Position numbers and translations under genes: made by a program. 64,000 nucleotides of DNA from Pieris napi (Eukaryota; Arthropoda; Insecta; Lepidoptera; Pieridae), in contig NC_062251.1 in the NCBI RefSeq assembly GCF_905475465.1, positions 9,541,001 through 9,605,000 of the forward strand, given 5' to 3'. Every line of letters begins with the position of its first letter. Positions within the stretch are counted from its first letter, which is position 1. The notes below the pieces were generated by a model, which was given only the letters and a program-made list of their open reading frames with translations, was not told the DNA's origin and did not search any database. Shown in pieces: positions 20,671-32,800 of this stretch.

Positions 20671-22855
20671 TAAATTATAGTATAAGTACAGAGTTTACCA
20701 TGGGATAAGTATTGTTTTAAGGTGAAATTCAAGCGCCAAGTGGCCTACATGGTACTGAATCCTGAATTGTCTGAAAGACAACTATTGCATATAAAGCAGA
20801 ATAAAATCCTAGTGATGAATGCACTCTTGAGTTCAATTGTATATTATAATACTTATCAATATATTTAGTGCCATTCTTAAATGTATTATTACTAAATACA
20901 TATAGTAGATTCCAATAATATATGCTATTATTGATAAGCAATCACAATATGCTTGTTTTCTTTATTTTGTTTTTGATTATATGCCTTAACCATCTTTATA
21001 AATAATACTAGATATTGGTGAAAAAATTTAGAGTATAGAACCATAGTCCGTCTACATCTAGAACTCAATTTTATCTCTCAGGCAGCATTTATAAGAAACA
21101 TGAAAAAGTTAGATTAAGATATAGCCTATGATATACACTCACAAATAATGTAGCTTTCTATTCGTAACAGTATTTTTATAATTGCTTTACTAGAATGACT
21201 CCTTCACCTGTCATATTAGGAGATAGTTGATTTATAAAATAAGGGCAGTAATAATTGAATTCAAATGTGTTATGAAAAAAAAAATATTTTCCAGTTAAAA
21301 TTATTATTGTCTTGTCTCCACTTATATCAGAACTATTAATTGTTGATCTTAAAAGTTAAAAAGAATAAATGTTTGCACAATAATACATTTTTCAGCAGAA
21401 CAGATGTCTTGTTTGTTGTTGTTGTATCAGGAAAAACATGTATGTGTAGTGAGTAATAGGGCAAGAAGATTCGATCGGTGTTATAGAAAACTAAAATTAT
21501 ACCTAAGCTACAAATTAATATTTGTGTATGTTTAATGTATTGAATAGGATAAGGAATGTTAAAAAATGATGTTGCCTACAAATTTCTTATTTTAATAACT
21601 TTTGAATTATAACTTGTCTTACAGTTACATAAAACAATATTCTTTACTAAAGTTGACTATGAATAGTGAATCTTGATTTGGTTTATCATAGGACGATGAT
21701 AGATATATTAGATATCTGTCTGATATTCTACAATATATATGACATTGGATGGAAATGTGATCAAATACTTTTATTTTTGCAATGTTGTCTAGTGTTTCTA
21801 TAACCAATGATATACTTTAGTTTCCACAGATATTTACTTAAATATTACTTGAATCATACTACTAAATTATTGTTCTTGATGTAAAAAAAGGGAAATAGTG
21901 TATTCAATAAATGTAAGTATTCATAGCTTAATTTATTATTTATCAACTTGCCTTACTTTTCCATTTTTCTCATTACTGTGTTTTTCTATATTATATGTTT
22001 GAAATGTATTAAAATCTTGAACATTTTACCATAAGTAGTTCTTTTGCTGAAATTGTATAGAAGAAAATAAGCAGGTATAAGCGAACGAAAGCTTTATTAT
22101 CATGATTATTACGGCCCATATTATGTCGAAATGATTGAGATTTGAGTCACACGCGTTTATTTTACAATTTCACCTTCTGATAGTAATTAATAACAACACA
22201 AAGTGTGTTCTTCATATTTTCTTCATAGTTCTCAGTATAGATGATAATTATTGATATATATTTTATTATTATTATTTTTTTTTAAATTTATTTATTAGCC
22301 GGAATCATTACATTACAGCCCACTGTGTTGCTAGGCTGTATTACGTATACGGCTTGATATCATTTCTACAGACAAAATACACTATTAGTTAAAATTACAA
22401 TAAACGAATGGATCTCCTCCAATAATTAACTTATAATTTTATGCTCTTAAGTCATTATCGATTTAAATATTTTTGTTATTAAATTATATTATTAATTTGA
22501 GCTATGATTATTTTAAAAATAAATTTTGTAATTCTCAATGGGTATTGTTATTTATTCAGTTATTTTGTTCCAAGCAAAACAACTGATTACTGATTACACT
22601 GTATTTCGGTGGTACTTATAACTTATATTATAACTTATACATTATACATATAAAGCATCTAAGGTTCACCGTTCAAATAAATAAATCTAAATGCCTTTCT
22701 CTGAAGCCTACTCAAATATATTAATATTATTATTGATTATCTGTGGGGTATAGTATTTTTTTTATTTGTTGCTATGGTTACCAAGTTATTTGGCGAAGTC
22801 AGTAGGGCAAAACTAGTAACAATTTTATTAATTGTTATTGATTTGATGTGCAATA
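20671..22855. other. Intergenic DNA with one short repeat
   Basis: AT-rich, no supported gene. A poly-T stretch followed by TTTATTTATTAGCCGGAATC and CAGCCCACTGTGTTG (22270-22345) is related to 17958-18030 and may be a truncated SINE. The PEBP promoter must lie in the last part. Confidence 0.5.
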
Positions 22856-23416
22856 ATGTCGGACGTGCAAAGTCTTTTTAAGAAAAACTCGATCATTCCG
22901 GATATTATAACGATTGCTCCTTCAGAAATATTAAATATTAAGTATCCAAGTGGGGTTACTGTTGATTTGGGTAAGGAGTTGACTCCAACTCAAGTCAAGG
23001 ACAAACCTGTAGTAAAATGGGCTTGTAAAGATACCGAGTATTATACTTTAGCCATGATTGACCCTGACGCACCTAGCCGTGAAAACCCAAAATTTCGTGA
23101 ATGGCACCATTGGTTAGTGGGAAACATTTATGGGGGTGATCTTAATAAGGGAGAAGTCCTTTCTGACTATATTGGTTCCGGACCTCCGAAAGGTACCGGA
23201 TTACATAGATATGTATTTTTAGTCTTTAAACAACAAGAAAAATTTGATTTTTCTAAAGTCCCAAAACTTCCCAATAATTCAGGAGACAAAAGAGGCAAGT
23301 TTTCTATTGCTAAGTTTGCTCAAGAATATAAGTTGGGTACACCTATAGCTGGAAATTTTTATCTTGCAAAATATGATGATTATGTCCCGAAATTGTACGC
23401 TAAATTAAAGGGATAA
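22856..23416 (+). CDS. Phosphatidylethanolamine-binding protein (PEBP/RKIP family)
   Basis: 186 aa, the normal size of animal PEBP1-like proteins, which bind phospholipid head groups and can regulate kinase cascades. Both family signatures are present: the ligand-pocket motif MIDPDAPSRENPKFREWHHW and the second block GSGPPKGTGLHRYVFLVF. No signal peptide, so cytosolic. The start ATG follows CAATA, and the frame ends at TAA. The coding region has no intron. A retroposed copy is possible, although some insect paralogues are naturally short of introns; I cannot tell. eIF1 begins 300 bp downstream on the same strand. Confidence 0.96.
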   Translation: MSDVQSLFKKNSIIPDIITIAPSEILNIKYPSGVTVDLGKELTPTQVKDKPVVKWACKDTEYYTLAMIDPDAPSRENPKFREWHHWLVGNIYGGDLNKGEVLSDYIGSGPPKGTGLHRYVFLVFKQQEKFDFSKVPKLPNNSGDKRGKFSIAKFAQEYKLGTPIAGNFYLAKYDDYVPKLYAKLKG

Positions 23417-23719
23417 ATATTTGATGTACCTATTTATACAAAGTACAAAACTTTCTAAAAACTGGTAATTTATATTGTACAGGAGCATAATAGACTACAT
23501 TTTGTCTATGGCGTCAATCGATATCTATATCCGCCTCCGTTGCGTGACATTCCTCATTTTTCGGTCAAAGTCGCCATCATCCGCCATTACCTTTTGGAGT
23601 TTGCGTAAATTGGTCGTTGCACTGTCTGCGTGTTACAATCATCATCTTTGTTAGTGACAGTTTTCAGTGCGTTGCATCGCAGTGTTTTATTGAAACAAAG
23701 AGTATCGACGTTATATCGT

Positions 23720-24052
23720 ATGTCCATCCAGAATCTCAACACATTCGACCCATTCGCCGATGCTATCAAAAGCTCGGAAGACGATGTTCAAGATGGATTA
23801 GTCCACGTGCGGATCCAGCAGCGGAACGGGCGTAAGACATTAACAACGATACAGGGCCTCTCCTCGGAATATGACTTGAAGAAGATCGTGCGGGCATGCA
23901 AAAAGGAGTTTGCGTGCAACGGTACAGTAGTGGAACATCCCGAATACGGAGAAGTTCTGCAACTGCAAGGCGACCAACGTGAAAACATTTGTCAGTGGCT
24001 CACCAAGTCAGGCCTGGTGAAGCCCGAGCAACTTAAAGTACACGGTTTTTAG
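23720..24052 (+). CDS. eIF1: Eukaryotic translation initiation factor 1 (eIF1/SUI1)
   Basis: 110 aa, the expected length. eIF1 sits near the P site of the 40S subunit and enforces AUG start-codon choice. The start MSIQNLNTFDPFADAIKSSE is conserved and matches known eIF1 N-termini, so the upstream in-frame ATG at 23630 is rejected. The SUI1 domain includes IQQRNGRKTLTTIQGLS, the KKIVRACKKEFACNGTV block and EVLQLQGDQRENI, ending LKVHGF. No intron in the coding region. An AATAAA lies at 24204. Confidence 0.97.
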   Translation: MSIQNLNTFDPFADAIKSSEDDVQDGLVHVRIQQRNGRKTLTTIQGLSSEYDLKKIVRACKKEFACNGTVVEHPEYGEVLQLQGDQRENICQWLTKSGLVKPEQLKVHGF

Positions 24053-24203
24053 ACCGCAACATGACGTGTGACATCATCATAGTTTCTAAATCGTGCGCGT
24101 AACCTATCGAATAATGTATTTAGAAAGCACAGATATATACAGAGATTATATCGAAGAGGCCTGCTTCGCGCCCTGTGCCTTGCTGTCTCCCATTAATGTA
24201 AAA

Positions 24204-24209
24204 AATAAA
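24204..24209 (+). promoter_or_regulatory. Poly-A signal of eIF1
   Basis: AATAAA 150 nt beyond the stop codon, in AAAAATAAATATATAACT. Confidence 0.55.
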
Positions 24210-25850
24210 TATATAACTAATCAACGCCGTCTTCACGGACAGCTTTAGTTGCAATTAATACCGAACGAAATAGTTAATAACTCAAGTTTTGTTTTTTACT
24301 ACATAATTATTAAATTGCTGTAATAAGTATATGATGTGTCTCAATAATTAAAAACATGTTTTTGTATGTGTTCTCTTTCATTCACACCGGGTACAATGTC
24401 CTCTAACAGTAAATTCAGTGAAAGTGGGTTTTGCTAACTGTATAGTGTATAATTTCCAAATGCCACTTAGTTAACACCTTATTAAATTAAATATTTCATG
24501 AATAATTTCTTTAAATATTTCAGCTAAAATATTCCGCTTTAATTAATCTGTGTATAATCTTATTACTGTCAAGTGGTTTCAGCATAATTTAACAACAAAT
24601 TAAGTAGTATTAACAATTTATTAAATGTATTGCCAACTAGCACAGGAATATACTACTATGTCATCAATTATATATATTGATGACATAGTAGTTATAACAA
24701 GTTGTAATATCTTAAAGAAATTAGCACAATGCAAGGAAGTTATGAGTCATGGCATTAATTTATTGCTACACAATATTGAGGTCATCTACTAGTAACAATA
24801 AAACATATGATTTAGATATACTTCTTGTATGATGGCAAATGCTTGAAAATAATTTTTACTATGCAAATTATCAATATTCATACTTTTCAATTTATGTGAC
24901 ATTCAATGTGTAACTTGTCCTTGCTGTAAGTTCCTTGTTATGTGTATTGTTTCTTGATGTTTTGTATTGTCAGGTATACACAATACCTGTGATTTTGAAA
25001 TAAAACTAGGGCATAAAGACATTTTTATAGTAGACATTTAAAATATACATTGGTGTATACTTGTATAGATTACAGAATGCATTGGAGATTGAATTAAAAG
25101 ATTGAAATTTTGTGGTGATGAAGATTTTGTATTTTTAAATAAACGAATTATTGGTTTTTTTTGGTATGTTATAGCTTAGTTCTTTTAGGTTTAACCTAGC
25201 AAACATACTATTATTGGTTGAAGTTTAAATATTAATCTCTTGAAGTCTGCTAGACGGTTCTATTCTTGTATAATCTAAATACGTCTATTTTTACGTCTAT
25301 TTAATCTGTGGTGACAATCACAGGACACAGACTAGTATATAATAATACTAATATTATTTTAGATTCTATGATTTGATACACATTTGCCTTTGCTTTTCCC
25401 ATTAGGGATAAAAATATAAATTAATATCATCATAATGATACACTTTTGAGATAATTTTCGACAGGAGAACGAAGAACAAAACCTTGCTGTATGGTCTAAA
25501 GTCCTTTGCCTTTCATTCATCATAATAAACTTTTGACTTTCGGTAAATGAATGTTGAAAACTTGAAACTGACATCTTTGACACATGATTCAAGTACGAGA
25601 GTACAAGATTCAGTTTTCGTTATTCATAAATTTTACTTAAATCATTAAATAAACAATAATACATTTTTAGAACTGCTAATAGGTTTAATATATAAAGCAT
25701 TTAGAATAATGAACTAGTAGGACATTATTGTAATTACATCATTGTACCACATATCTAGTCTTAATAAGGTAAAATAAAATAATAGATCGTATTATTACAA
25801 TTTTTAACATTTACATAAATGGTTTTTTTTAATGTTGTTTAAGAGAAAAA
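24210..25850. other. Intergenic region upstream of dynactin
   Basis: No supported gene and no recognisable repeat. A perfect 17 bp hairpin is at 24652-24692 (separate entry). The dynactin 5' UTR and promoter are expected toward the right end but I cannot mark the start site. Confidence 0.5.
24652..24692. repeat. Perfect inverted repeat
   Basis: ACTACTATGTCATCAAT, a 7-base TATATAT loop, then its exact reverse complement. Too short for a MITE unless it is a solo foldback, and not followed by any T-run. Confidence 0.8.
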
Positions 25851-26858
25851 ATGTCTGGTAAGCACTTTAAGTTGGGGCAGAGGGTGCTAGTTACTGGAAA
25901 GAATGTGAAAGGAGCTGTCGCCTATGTTGGTTGTCCAACATTTGCAACTGGCAATTGGGTCGGTATTATACTAGATGAGCCCAAAGGGAAGAACAATGGT
26001 ACAGTACGCGGCCACGCATATTTCCAGGTACAATAAATGCTCTATTATTCTGTTAACCATACATATAACTGATCAAAAAATTCTTAGCTTGCCTCTTTAA
26101 TGGATTCAAAAGGGCATAACAAACTCAAAACTCAGGAACTGCTTTTCATATAGCTAGACAATCTAAGACATTGTGGAATTACTCAACTATATCAGCACAT
26201 TACTTGGCTAGATAGGTTTGGACATGGTAGGAAATCATTTGACGACTTATGTGTACCGTATATATTATGACCATGGTCATATGTTAGCAATAATGTTTTA
26301 TATGATTATAGATTCTCATAGAATTTTTAGAATTTTTGTGTTAATGATTGTGAAAATTAATTTCATTAGAGAAGAGTAAAGTGTATGTTTCCTGATTATT
26401 TAAGTTATACAGTCAAAACTGTTTAAGAAGCCATAATTTAGAACAACATATCGGTTATATCCATCCAAAATTAAGGTCCTGGCTGAATTCTATTGTATTA
26501 GGTACTTAATAACAAAGTCATTGTCTGTTACAACTGGGTTACCAAATATTAGTAGTCCCTTTGATGTCGTTATAACAGATTGACTGTATTAATAAATATG
26601 TAATAATACTATGTATTTTACTGTTCACTTCAACATAATAGGTTATGTTTTAAATATGAATAGCAATGACTTGTAAATCAATATACCAATAAGACTTAAA
26701 AGTTAACACAATTTATTTCAGTGCGACGAAAATTGTGGTATGTTTGTTCGTCCGAGTCAGCTTCAAATATTGGATGTAGATGATAATCCAATGGAGACCT
26801 CCATGACAACATCCAGTGAGGACACAAAGACATCTATACCAAATCGGCGGCTGAGCAG
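25851..26858 (+). CDS. DCTN1: Dynactin exons A-B: start codon and CAP-Gly domain
   Basis: The start ATG follows GAGAAAAA and opens MSGKHFKLGQRVLVTGKN. CAP-Gly residues run from about 9 to 75. The hydrophobic pocket and the tubulin-tail-binding loop read GKNNG, where most CAP-Gly proteins have GKNDG; Asn for Asp is conservative. Exon A ends at AYFQ in phase 0 and exon B resumes CDENCGMFVRPSQLQ, then becomes Ser/Thr-rich and ends RRLS plus two bases (phase 2). The intron between them (26028-26721) contains a small inverted-repeat element at 26408-26590. Confidence 0.95.
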
Positions 26859-29800
26859 GTATGTATTAGAATTAGCACAAAATTTATTTATTTTAGGTCA
26901 TAATAACTTTAATTCAACATTAATTATAATTTCGATTAATCATAATAATATTTTAGTAGAATTAGTACCCATGTATCTAAAATTATTTAAATAACTTGAT
27001 TTCTATATTGTTCTCATTAAATTTTATTGTATATAACCATTTGTAAAATACATTAAATCCCATGTGAATATGATACGGACTAACGTCAAAAGTCCCATTT
27101 TAACCAACAATTTCAATAATAATAATAAAAACAACTATCTAATAATTTTCTCTTAACAATAATAAATTTTATAATAAATAGGTAATTTAAATAGTATATT
27201 TCTAAGTGCTTCAACAAAGAGACAGTGTATGGAAACTGGGAATAAACGGTATACAATACATATAAGATATACGAAGCAAGTAATTTTGTTATTTTATTAA
27301 TCTCATAAAGCTAGTCTTGCTCAGTAAATTATTAATATACAATAAATCTTTAGTGTTTATAGAGGGTTAGGGAATTTAGTTTTAATAGTGTTGGAAGTAA
27401 TAAATATTTCTCATATGTTCAAAGATCATTCCTGAATCATAAGCTCGTTGCTATTTAGATGTGGTTCTTAGTTAATATATTTATATAAAATTGTGTTAGT
27501 GGAGTTTCCTTGGATTAAATCCATTTGATTTGTACCATAAAATTTGTTGAGGTGTCAGTTATGCCTACAGCTGTATATTATTTCCAATCCTAAATGATTA
27601 TTATAATTTTATGATATCTAGTTTATGTGTGTTATTTTAAATAGATTTGCTCTATAAATAAGTGTAACAAAGAAATAAATGGAGTCTTATCTAATTCTCT
27701 AGATGAATTGTATTTTAGTTAAGATATTTTTTTTTTAAATTTTGTCTGATTCAATTGTTTCTAGATAAACAAAATGTCATGCAAAAATAAAATGTACTCC
27801 TGTTAAGCCTAGAATATCCATTTATCTCTTCCGTTTTTTACTAACAAACAAATGATGTTTTATGAATGGCAAAAAAATTAAACAGTCGAAAATTCAGACC
27901 ACAACATGTATTTTAGTTGTAGTGATAATACAATTAACTTTATTGGTCGCTGTAAATTTGATGAGTTACAAATTTAAATGTTATTAAAACTGATTTAAGC
28001 CCGTCACAGACTTAGCTATAATATATATTAATATACCATACTATAATATATATTATAGCAAGCTACCACACACTGAGAAATATATATTTTGCCTTAATTT
28101 AATTGATGTCTTGCTATACCATAATATATAGTAACTAGCCGTTTCGCGCCCGCTTTGCTGGACGAATTAAAATAAATTTTATGTTTCATTATTTTATTTT
28201 TTTTCATATTTTTATTATTCTTCATTTTAACTTCCCGCTAAAATTGAAATATTTCGAAAATCGAGTTTTTAACAGATGTTGACGTTTTGCGGTTCTAGGA
28301 AGCCTCTTTTGTTTTTATTAGCGGGAAAAATTTTCATAAAAGTAAAACAGAAATCAAAAAATGAAGGAAAGTTGGAATTAAAAAAATAAATAGCCGTAAA
28401 CGAATGGTGGTAGTTTCATGTCGATACGATCAGTGGTTTAAGCGTGAAAGAGCCTCAAACGAACACCATTTTCTTTTTATATATATAGATAGATATGCAA
28501 TAATGTGTATTACGGTATCGCTTGGTGACGTCACAGAAATATATATTATAGCTGAGTGTGCGGTCACGCGAAAATTAGTATAGAAAATATATAGTAATAT
28601 GTCTAGCCATAAAAATATTAATATATATTATAGCTAAGTCTGTGACGGGCTTAAATGCTTCTCCAAAAACTTCTCTTGGTTCCAAAGACTTAGACTTGAG
28701 ACAAAGTTAACCACAACAGTCAATGAAATTTTTGTGAGATTGGTCTTGCTCTTGGTCACGTGACTATTGCCTTTGAAATAAGTTAGGCGTTTGTGGGTCA
28801 CGCCTGACGCCAAGTAATTTTGTCTCATGCCCCCCAGGAGTGTGAACTTCCATCTGTCAAATTAAAGCAGTGTTTCCCAACGTGGGCTAAACAGGGAGGA
28901 AATTTTATTATTAAGGGGCAAGCCGATAATTTATTAAAATTATTTGTAGTTTGAATTTCAGTTTTTCATTATATGTTTTGAAAATTTACTATGTTTCGTT
29001 AACAATTTAATTGTAATTTCTTCCTAAGCTTCTTAAATTAACGATTTATTAATATTAAAAATGATGTATGTTACAAAAGGGGCATACGAATTTTAGAAAG
29101 GCTTGGGGGAATGGCACAACAGAGGTTGGGAAATACTGGTTTATAGTATTTTGACAGATGAGAAAATTATCGTTATTGTAATTTTCTGACTGGAGACTTA
29201 ACACATCCTGTATGTCAAAGTCAATACGTTTTTGACATACGGGAGACACGCTTGGCGTTGTCTTTTTACTCTAAAAACTTACAGCGACCAAAAATTTATG
29301 CTAGATTCTATCATAGTGTTTTTTTGCTAGTGTAACAGTTGCGCAGAGGTCTAGGCCGACTACGTAAGTACTCATTAGATCTATAAATCACGCTTTGCTT
29401 TGTGCACTTCAATACGTGTCCTGTATGAATAGGATTACTTTTCTTAGGCCCAACCCCCTTTTTTTAATTTTTGAAGTGAAACTTCTTTATCGGGGTTGGA
29501 AAAAAATTTAGTGTAACATTTTTTCGTTACGCGTCACATTTTTCTGTTACGCGCCATCTTTTTGAAGTGAAACTTCTTTATCGACGTATGGGAGAAATTT
29601 TGTAGCAAATCGTCACGTTTTTCGGTTACGCGCCATGTTGCTTTTTGAAGTCAAACTTCTTTATCGGCGTTGGAATGAAACTTCTTTATCGAGGTATAAG
29701 AGAAATTTTGTAGCAAATCGTCACGTTTTTCGGTTACGCGCGATGTTGCTTCTTAAAGTCAAACTTCTTTATCGGCGTTGGAAAAAAAGTTTACCGTCAC

Positions 29801-32800
29801 ATTTTTCGGTTACGCGCCATCTTTTTCTTGTACAACGTACCACGGTACCACGGTTGATCCGAAGAGATTCGAAGCCATTAATAATAAAAATATATAATAA
29901 CGATAACAATGTTAGTAATAATTCTATTACAATTAATGAAATTCTATAATAATCTTCGTATAAGGTAAAATGAAATATTTGTATTCATGTCTATGATAAT
30001 AAAAGCCTTTTGTTAAACTTTATCTAATTTAACGAATTTCTGTAAAGTTGCATATAGTAGATCATTTTTCGAAAAATAAGATCATAAAGAAGTTTCACTT
30101 CTTACGTGTGTACACCTAGTACACGCACAATTTTTTTTTATGGCTTTGGCACGATTTGTGCATTAGCCAGCGTCAAGTATAGGATTTTTTATAATACGTG
30201 CTTGTCTTTTTTAGAAATTCGACCGTGTCCTCCATGTACGGTTTAGGCACTCGCCCGGTACCGCATAAGCCTCCCAAAGGCCGAGAACAAATTTAAATTA
30301 AATTAAAACTTGCCCTCGAACCGGGAATCGAACCCGGTACCCCTCACCTAGCTGCCACTTAATAAGACCGCTAGGCTATGAGGCCCCCCCCAACCCCCTT
30401 GTTTTCTGTTAAGTGACCCAGAACACCTATATATGCCTGTGGTCAAGGGCGGATTAATGGAACTGGCTATAGTTAGCCAAGTTATTTACTAGATCCGCCC
30501 TTATCTATATGTGCTGTGTAGAGTTCGAAAATTAAAATGTCGTAGAATAGAGACAAAAGAAGATAGTAGAAGAATTAGCCTCAGTCTGTAGCTGTTTCGT
30601 GGTGATTTTTTGTTTCGACAAAGATCTTTTAGATAAGTCACGGCGCTTTATTAAAGATGATTTCCTGTTCCTGTACCGTACGAGCGAGTGTTGCCAGATT
30701 CCTATATCTAAAGCATTGGTTATTGCTACGAGTCTAAGATTTTTGGGCAATTAGATGTACGACCTGAAAACTTGGATGTTTATAATTATTCAATCTTTAA
30801 GTTTTAATTCATTACGAAGCTAAAGGAAGGTGTTAGATATAAAATTTTATTTTAGCGAGTCCCACACTCTGAACTGCATTCCCCTAGATAAAGGAGCTAA
30901 CTTAAAAGGGCTAAATCATTTTGACAGATGGCAGTTGACATTTGACACCTATTATTTACTAGTGTTTCCGTGCTCACAATATATCTTATTATTTATTACT
31001 AACTGACTCGGCAATCGTTTTATCATATCAAAATGAATACAGTACTAACCGCTATTAATTAGGTATGGTCACTAAAAATGTATATAAATACAGATGTATA
31101 TATACATCTTTTTTAAGCTAAAATGCGGCCTTCGTCCGGGAGAAAGGCTCTTCCAATTTTTTCCACCCTATTATATTTTTTGCCGTTAGCATTCAGTCAG
31201 GCCTATCGCTCTTTTGGTCTGCCCGTGTTTCTTTGTCCTTTTGTGCCTCCTTACTGACGGGTGTTAAAAATAGTTGACGACCTACCTATACACAGTTGTA
31301 TAAATATCGGTCAAGCCGGAACTGAGAGTTTACGAACACTGACACAAGAATTTAATGTATATAAAGTATACAAAACACCGTCACTTGCGAGGCTTCTGTC
31401 AATGTGAGTGTCCATGGGCAGTATCACTTAACATCAGGTAAACCCGTTACATAAAAAAAAAGTGCGTGCGTACAAAGTACACATATCAGAAGTGAAACTT
31501 CTTTGGCAAGGAAGATATGTTAGGAATTTAATGAATTTAATTGTCATTAAAATATTAAAAGTGTCGCAATTAATACGAATTGTAAATTTAATTTTTAAAT
31601 TATTTTGCATAAAGTCCGCCCTTCTCATTCTCTCTCAATCGCTATCTCTCTTTTCTTCGACAAAAACGCTGCACATCTTCGTGACGCTAATATTATTATT
31701 ATTGCGTTTCATCCGTAAATAATATAAAATAGTATGTATATTTCTGTCTCATTCTTTCCTGGCTTCATCCTACACATTTTTGTATTTGTGTCTCTTACCT
31801 GTCGCTTTCTCACTCTCTCCCACGCCAAATCCTATTAATTTATGTGTCTGTCTCTTTTTACTGTCGCTTTCTCACTCTCTCCCACGCCAAATCTTATTAA
31901 TTTATGTGTCTGTCTCTTTTTACTGTCGCTTTCTCACTCTCTCCCACGCCAAATCTTATTAATTTATGTGTCTGTCTCTTTTTACTGTCGCTTTCTCACT
32001 CTCTCCCACGCCAAATCGTGTTAATTTATGTGTCTGTCTCTTTTTACTGTCGATTTTTCCGTTGCATCCGGTTTGAAATCACAACGATTCTAAAGAAGTT
32101 TCTCTTCAAAAATTATATTTATGTAATTCTAATTGCATTCACGTGGTAAGGCAAGGAGATTCTTGTAAGGTTTCCTCGTTAATTGACATCTTAAGTATGG
32201 GCTAAACACCGTATACAGGTACGTCGTTATGTTATTTAATTATTTGCTAAATTGTGTTTGACTGAACCCTAAGAAAACCCCCAATCCTCAATGTTTTTTA
32301 ACAAAAAATCTATGGAAACATCTAGAAGTGTGTGGAAGATGTAGAATGGTAAATGAAATGTAAAGAAATCTAACACAGGAAGTACGTAGGACTAGGACTC
32401 GTAGTAGAATGCTAGTTTCCCCATTTGTGACAGTGAGTTTGGTGGGGTTTTGTACCCTCTATTTTAGCGAGTCCCACACTCTGTGCTACTGCATTCCATA
32501 AAAAACTTCTAGGCCGCTAACTTAAGACGGCTAAATTATTCTGACAGATGGCAGTTGACATTTGACACTTAGTTGACAATTCAGATGTTCTATGGAACAC
32601 TTAATTTTTGATATTTTTGTATATAATGATGTCATTCAAAGATGATGGCCACATGTGGGCCCATATTTGATTTCAATAAAGACGTATTTGTCTTTTTTTT
32701 AATTGTCTCTGTACAAAGACATTTAACATTACTAACCTGAGAATAACATGATTATTATTTGAGGATATTTCCGGAATAGTTGCCCAGGCACGGCGGGAGA

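Noticed and set aside
23630..23719. Upstream in-frame ATG extending eIF1 by 30 residues
   Set aside because: The extension is not eIF1-like; the conserved N-terminus begins at 23720.
29340..29367. Possible missing dynactin linker exon (GTAACAG acceptor, TAC/gtaagt donor)
   Set aside because: The 25 nt have the right length class but contain an in-frame TAG in the phase required after exon B.
31780..32149. Overlapping frames with repeated SLSPTPN wording
   Set aside because: Produced by a 62-bp tandem repeat shifting phase; not a secreted repeat protein.
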